A DNA stretch of 64,000 nucleotides, taken from contig NZ_CP011971.1 in assembly GCF_001579945.1 (NCBI RefSeq), positions 3,284,030-3,348,029 of the forward strand, read 5' to 3'. Made by a program: the position numbers and the translations under genes. The stretch comes from Steroidobacter denitrificans. GTDB lineage: Bacteria; Pseudomonadota; Gammaproteobacteria; Steroidobacterales; Steroidobacteraceae. A model generated the notes under the pieces. That model was not told the DNA's origin, made no database searches, and saw only the letters and a list, made by a program, of their open reading frames with translations. Each line of letters begins with the position of its first letter. Position 1 is the first letter of the stretch. Of the stretch, positions 60,964-64,000 are shown in pieces.

Positions 60964-61764
60964 ATGAACGAAGACGCCAAACGATGGATCTATTGGACCC
61001 TCCCGATCGTGGTCGTCATAGGCCTCCTCGTCGCGCTTTACTACGGGCGCAAGGAACGGGCAATCCCGGAACCCGTAGTGCAGGAGACGCCACTGGCAAG
61101 GAACGACGAGCCGTTGATCCAGCATCCCATCAGCGAGGAATCCGGACAGACGCAGTCCATGCCGTCACTGGCAAACAGCGATCACGACGTACAAGCATCT
61201 TTGGACGGATTGTTCGGCAGTTCCATCGATGCCTTCCTGATTCCGCAAAATCTGATCCGCCGCTTCGTCGTCACCGTCGACAATCTGCCGCGCAAAAAAG
61301 TCGCCTTGCAGCTGCGTCCCCTGAAACCAGTGCCGGGAGAACTCGTCACCTCGAACGATCTGCAAGGCCGGGAACTTACGCTCAGTGCGGAAAATTATGT
61401 GCGCTACACGCCGGTTGTCGATCTGCTGCGCAAGGCCGATGCGGCGCAACTGACCGCGCTGTACAGGCGATATTACCCGCTGTTTCAGGAAGCCTACGGC
61501 GATCTAGGCTACCCGGATGCCTACTTCAACGATCGCCTGGTGGAAGTCATCGATCATCTGCTGGCGACACCCGAGATCGATGGACCGATCCATCTTACGC
61601 GTCCCAGCGTGTACTATCAGTTCGCCGACCCCGCCCTGGAGGAACGCTCGGAGGGACAGAAGCTGTTATTGCGCATGGGCAGCAGCAACGCGGCAGTGAT
61701 CAAGGATATGCTTCGTGAGCTACGCGAAGAAGTGACCACACCGGTCAACCCGCCGGCACCCTAG
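60964..61764 (+). CDS. DUF3014-family membrane-anchored protein
   Basis: A 266-residue protein. One transmembrane helix at residues 9-27 (IYWTLPIVVVIGLLVALYYG) is followed by a linker and the DUF3014 domain from about residue 75. LIPQNLIRRFVVTVDNLPRKKV, YRRYYPLFQEAYGDLGYPDAYFNDRLVEVIDHLLATPEI and KLLLRMGSSNAAVIKDMLRELR are its typical blocks. Function is unknown; the bulk should be periplasmic. It lies between two other exported proteins on the same strand. Confidence 0.86.
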   Translation: MNEDAKRWIYWTLPIVVVIGLLVALYYGRKERAIPEPVVQETPLARNDEPLIQHPISEESGQTQSMPSLANSDHDVQASLDGLFGSSIDAFLIPQNLIRRFVVTVDNLPRKKVALQLRPLKPVPGELVTSNDLQGRELTLSAENYVRYTPVVDLLRKADAAQLTALYRRYYPLFQEAYGDLGYPDAYFNDRLVEVIDHLLATPEIDGPIHLTRPSVYYQFADPALEERSEGQKLLLRMGSSNAAVIKDMLRELREEVTTPVNPPAP

Positions 61765-61807
61765 TGAAGACAACCGGGAATTGTCAACGAATCATCGAGG
61801 CACGATC

Positions 61808-62269
61808 ATGAAAAATATGCCCAGGATATTCCGCGCATTCGTTCCGTTTGCTTTGAGCCTACTGGCTCTGACCGCATGCGGCGGACCGCAGCCCCCGACG
61901 ACCGCCACGACTTCGACACCGCAGCCAGCCGCAGATGAGCCGGTACTGCCCGCCGACGGCGCTTTCGTCGGCCGCTTCTGGATCTCCACCACGCCAGGCA
62001 GCGCCCGCGGCTCGATCATCGTGTTCTTGCCGAATCGAACCATGCTGATGGCATCGTGTTTCGAACCCTTCCGGCTATCCGAATGGGGAAGCATGGGCGA
62101 GAGCATCCGCTGGATCGAGGACTCGATCCCGATTCAGGCCGAGGTCACGATGCAAGGCCGGGATGCATTGCGCTTGCAGATCGTCGGAATGGATCGGGCA
62201 CGATCCTATGTCGCAGCGGACGTTCCCTACGTTTGTCCCGACAGGCCCAGTCAGGACGGTAACGGTTAG
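61808..62269 (+). CDS. Small lipoprotein
   Basis: A 153-residue protein with a lipoprotein signal peptide: AFVPFALSLLALTACGG, lipobox LTAC near residue 26. A Thr/Pro-rich linker follows, then a globular part of about 100 residues (GAFVGRFWISTTPGSARGSII, SCFEPFRLSEWGSMG, IQAEVTMQGRDALRLQIVG). Two Cys remain in the mature part, one in ASCFEPF and one in YVCPDRP. I do not recognise a named family. It is 43 bases downstream of the DUF3014 gene. Confidence 0.75.
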   Translation: MKNMPRIFRAFVPFALSLLALTACGGPQPPTTATTSTPQPAADEPVLPADGAFVGRFWISTTPGSARGSIIVFLPNRTMLMASCFEPFRLSEWGSMGESIRWIEDSIPIQAEVTMQGRDALRLQIVGMDRARSYVAADVPYVCPDRPSQDGNG

Positions 62270-62300
62270 GACAGTTCCGATTAGGAACGAGCCAAGAAAT

Positions 62301-63629
62301 CTATCCGCGGCTGCGGCTCAAGCCCCGGGATCGACCTCGAGCCAGCCGGTGATTCGCGCCGCTCCGCGCGTGCCCCTGCTGACCACCTCGTGATGGGCTG
62401 TTCACGACCCTGTCACCGACAGGCCGACCGGCGGTGTTCTCCTGCCTCGATCCGTTCATCGTGCGCATGCCGCCGCGCGGCTCCTCATGATCTCGAGGGG
62501 GCGGTGCGGGCGGAAACTCGGGTAGCCTGACTTGCGGAATCTGCTTGCGCAACAGCTTCTCGATATCCTTGAGCAGCCCCGATTCATCGCCGGATACCAG
62601 CGACACGGCGATGCCGCTGGCGCCGGCACGACCCGTACGGCCGATACGATGCACATAGTCTTCCGGCACATTGGGCAGTTCGTAATTCACCACATAGGGT
62701 AGTTCCTTGATGTCCAGACCCCGCGATGCCACTTCGGTCGCCACCAGCGCCCGTATGCTGTAATTCTTGAATCCTGCCAGCGCCTGCGTGCGCGCGGACT
62801 GGCTCTTGTTTCCGTGGATCGCTGCAGCTGCTATGCCGTCCTGCTGCAACTGCTTCGTCAGGCGATTCGCGCCATGCTTGGTGCGCGTGAACACCAGAAC
62901 CTGCGACCAGTCTTCATCACGTATGAGGTGCGACAGCAAAGCCCGCTTGCTGTCCTTCTCCACCCTGTAGACCCGCTGTTCAACGCTGTCCACAGCCGCA
63001 TTCCGGCGCGCCACCTCGACCTCGGCCAGATGGTGCAGCAAGGATTGGGCAAGTCGGCGAATGTCATCGGAATACGTTGCCGAAAACATGAGATTCTGGC
63101 GTTGTGGCGGCAACAGCTTGATCACGCGGCGAATGTCGGCAATGAATCCCATGTCCAGCATCCGATCGGCCTCATCGAGCACCAGGATCTCGACGTGGGA
63201 TAGATCCACGGTACGCTGCTGCGCATGATCGAGCAGGCGTCCCGGCGTAGCAACTAGGATGTCCGTTCCGCGGCGCAATCCTTCGATCTGGGGATGAATG
63301 CCCACGCCGCCGAATACGACCAGGGAACGCAGGCGCAGATATTTTCCGTATGCCAGGACGCTTTCGTGGACCTGGGTTGCCAGTTCACGAGTCGGCACCA
63401 GGATCAGCGCCCGAGGCGCTCGCTGAGGCGCGCCGGCCTGCAGACGCTGCAGCATCGGCAGGGTGAATCCGGCAGTCTTGCCGGTGCCCGTCTGAGCGCC
63501 TGCCAGAATGTCACGGCCCGCCAGGATCGCAGGGACGACGCCGGCCTGTACCGGCGTCGGCTCGACATAACCACGTTCGGTGAGCGCACGAGCAAGTTCG
63601 GGCATCAACCCGAGAGCAATGAAGGGCAT
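62301..63629 (-). CDS. rhlE: DEAD-box RNA helicase, RhlE-type
   Basis: A 442-residue ATP-dependent RNA helicase. The Q motif precedes [16 protein letters not shown] (motif I); PTRELATQV (Ia), TPGRL (Ib), [12 protein letters not shown] (II), FSATYSDD (III), [12 protein letters not shown] (V) and [10 protein letters not shown] (VI) are all present. The C-terminal 65 residues are Arg/Gly/Ser-rich, as in RhlE. These helicases remodel RNA in ribosome assembly and mRNA decay. The ATG at 63629 follows GAGGAA. It is convergent with the lipoprotein gene. The 5' leader may be long. Confidence 0.92.
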   Translation of the reverse strand: MPFIALGLMPELARALTERGYVEPTPVQAGVVPAILAGRDILAGAQTGTGKTAGFTLPMLQRLQAGAPQRAPRALILVPTRELATQVHESVLAYGKYLRLRSLVVFGGVGIHPQIEGLRRGTDILVATPGRLLDHAQQRTVDLSHVEILVLDEADRMLDMGFIADIRRVIKLLPPQRQNLMFSATYSDDIRRLAQSLLHHLAEVEVARRNAAVDSVEQRVYRVEKDSKRALLSHLIRDEDWSQVLVFTRTKHGANRLTKQLQQDGIAAAAIHGNKSQSARTQALAGFKNYSIRALVATEVASRGLDIKELPYVVNYELPNVPEDYVHRIGRTGRAGASGIAVSLVSGDESGLLKDIEKLLRKQIPQVRLPEFPPAPPPRDHEEPRGGMRTMNGSRQENTAGRPVGDRVVNSPSRGGQQGHARSGANHRLARGRSRGLSRSRG

Positions 63630-63678
63630 AAATTCCTCAGTCAGTTCACAGGAACAGCAGGTTTCCCGGAGGGATCCT

Positions 63679-63708
63679 TGAATACTTTCCTGGTCCAGTG
63701 AGGTGCAA
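63679..63708 (-). promoter_or_regulatory. Possible promoter of rhlE
   Basis: On the complementary strand, TTGCAC (63708-63703) and TATTCA (63684-63679) are separated by 18 bases, about 50 bases ahead of the rhlE start. The match is moderate and unsupported by other evidence. Confidence 0.3.
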
Positions 63709-64000
63709 GATGGGTTCGAGGCAGAAGGCGAGATGCCCTTGAAGACCGCACAGTGAACGAACCGACCGGACAGCGGTTTGTATGGGGTTACTTTACAGGG
63801 ATTGCCCGTCTTTTGCACCTGAAGTTTGTCCCCGGGGACAGCGTAGCCGACTGCAGGAACCAAGTCCCGCCCGGAGTTGCTTCAGCGCCTTCCTCGCCGA
63901 CGCCGTGGACCGTGCCCGCGCCGCCTCTGCAGTCCACAAGGATGCGGCAAGAATGGCAAGCGGCAGCGGAATGACGAACGCCTGCACGATCACTCGTCGG
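63709..64000. other. Window end without a supported gene
   Basis: No gene can be supported in this terminal stretch. A leftward 66-codon frame at 63793-63993 begins with a hydrophobic segment (IVQAFVIPLPLAILAASLW) and then becomes basic. It might be a small membrane protein or a signal peptide fused to noncoding sequence, but nothing in it is recognisable. The next gene to the right lies outside the window. Confidence 0.3.

Noticed and set aside
1-64000. CRISPR array
   Set aside because: No regularly spaced direct repeats with unique spacers were seen; the repeats found are pairs or single palindromes.

Overview
The window is one continuous stretch of a GC-rich proteobacterial chromosome, most likely a gammaproteobacterium. 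Markers for this are AlgZ/AlgR beside hemC-hemD-hemX-hemY, a YqjD/YqjE/YqjK-like membrane gene set, dapF-DUF484-xerC-hslVU, ubiE-ubiJ-ubiB, ubiK-comM, and OxyR. The placement is inference; no rRNA or ribosomal protein gene is present to fix it. Genes are tightly packed, and many neighbours overlap by ATGA or TAGTG.

Bases 1-2913 are accessory DNA at the 3' end of a tRNA-Arg(CCG) gene. They hold a ParDE and a HigBA-like toxin-antitoxin pair, plus debris of IS21, IS66 and IS481 elements, a serine recombinase and ardA. Bases 3144-17458 are core genes: cytochrome c5, a frameshifted comM, ubiK, amtB with a sigma-54-type promoter, the AlgZR regulators, three small stress-type membrane proteins, haem synthesis genes, an epimerase-like protein and a ParA-like ATPase. 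Bases 17689-26056 run rightward: lysine/peptidoglycan synthesis and chromosome resolution (dapF, xerC), the HslVU protease, then ubiquinone synthesis (ubiE, ubiJ, ubiB).

Bases 26201-44478 are almost entirely leftward. They hold dedA, panD, a LOG-type hydrolase and a complete seven-gene trpEGDCFBA operon. Upstream of trpE is a 17-codon leader peptide with two adjacent Trp codons (trpL), which implies attenuation control. Next come a quinone oxidoreductase and a six-gene unit. That unit encodes a sulfate/thiosulfate ABC transporter, whose CysA carries an extra C-terminal domain resembling universal stress proteins, followed by a sensor kinase and response regulator.

Bases 44662-63629 hold a HerA-like ATPase with a lipoprotein partner, yajQ, oxyR, a PCuAC copper protein and an alpha/beta hydrolase. 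They also hold a three-gene 2-oxoacid:acceptor oxidoreductase (FAD/Fe-S protein, KorA, KorB), a nitronate monooxygenase, a glycerophosphodiesterase, remnants of a RES-domain toxin and of an ABC-2 permease, a secreted methyltransferase, a DUF3014 protein, a lipoprotein and a RhlE-type RNA helicase.

The most distinctive features are the CysA fusion and its linked two-component system, the trp leader, a perfect 30-bp inverted repeat at 36831-36902, the comM frameshift, and the decayed island beside tRNA-Arg.
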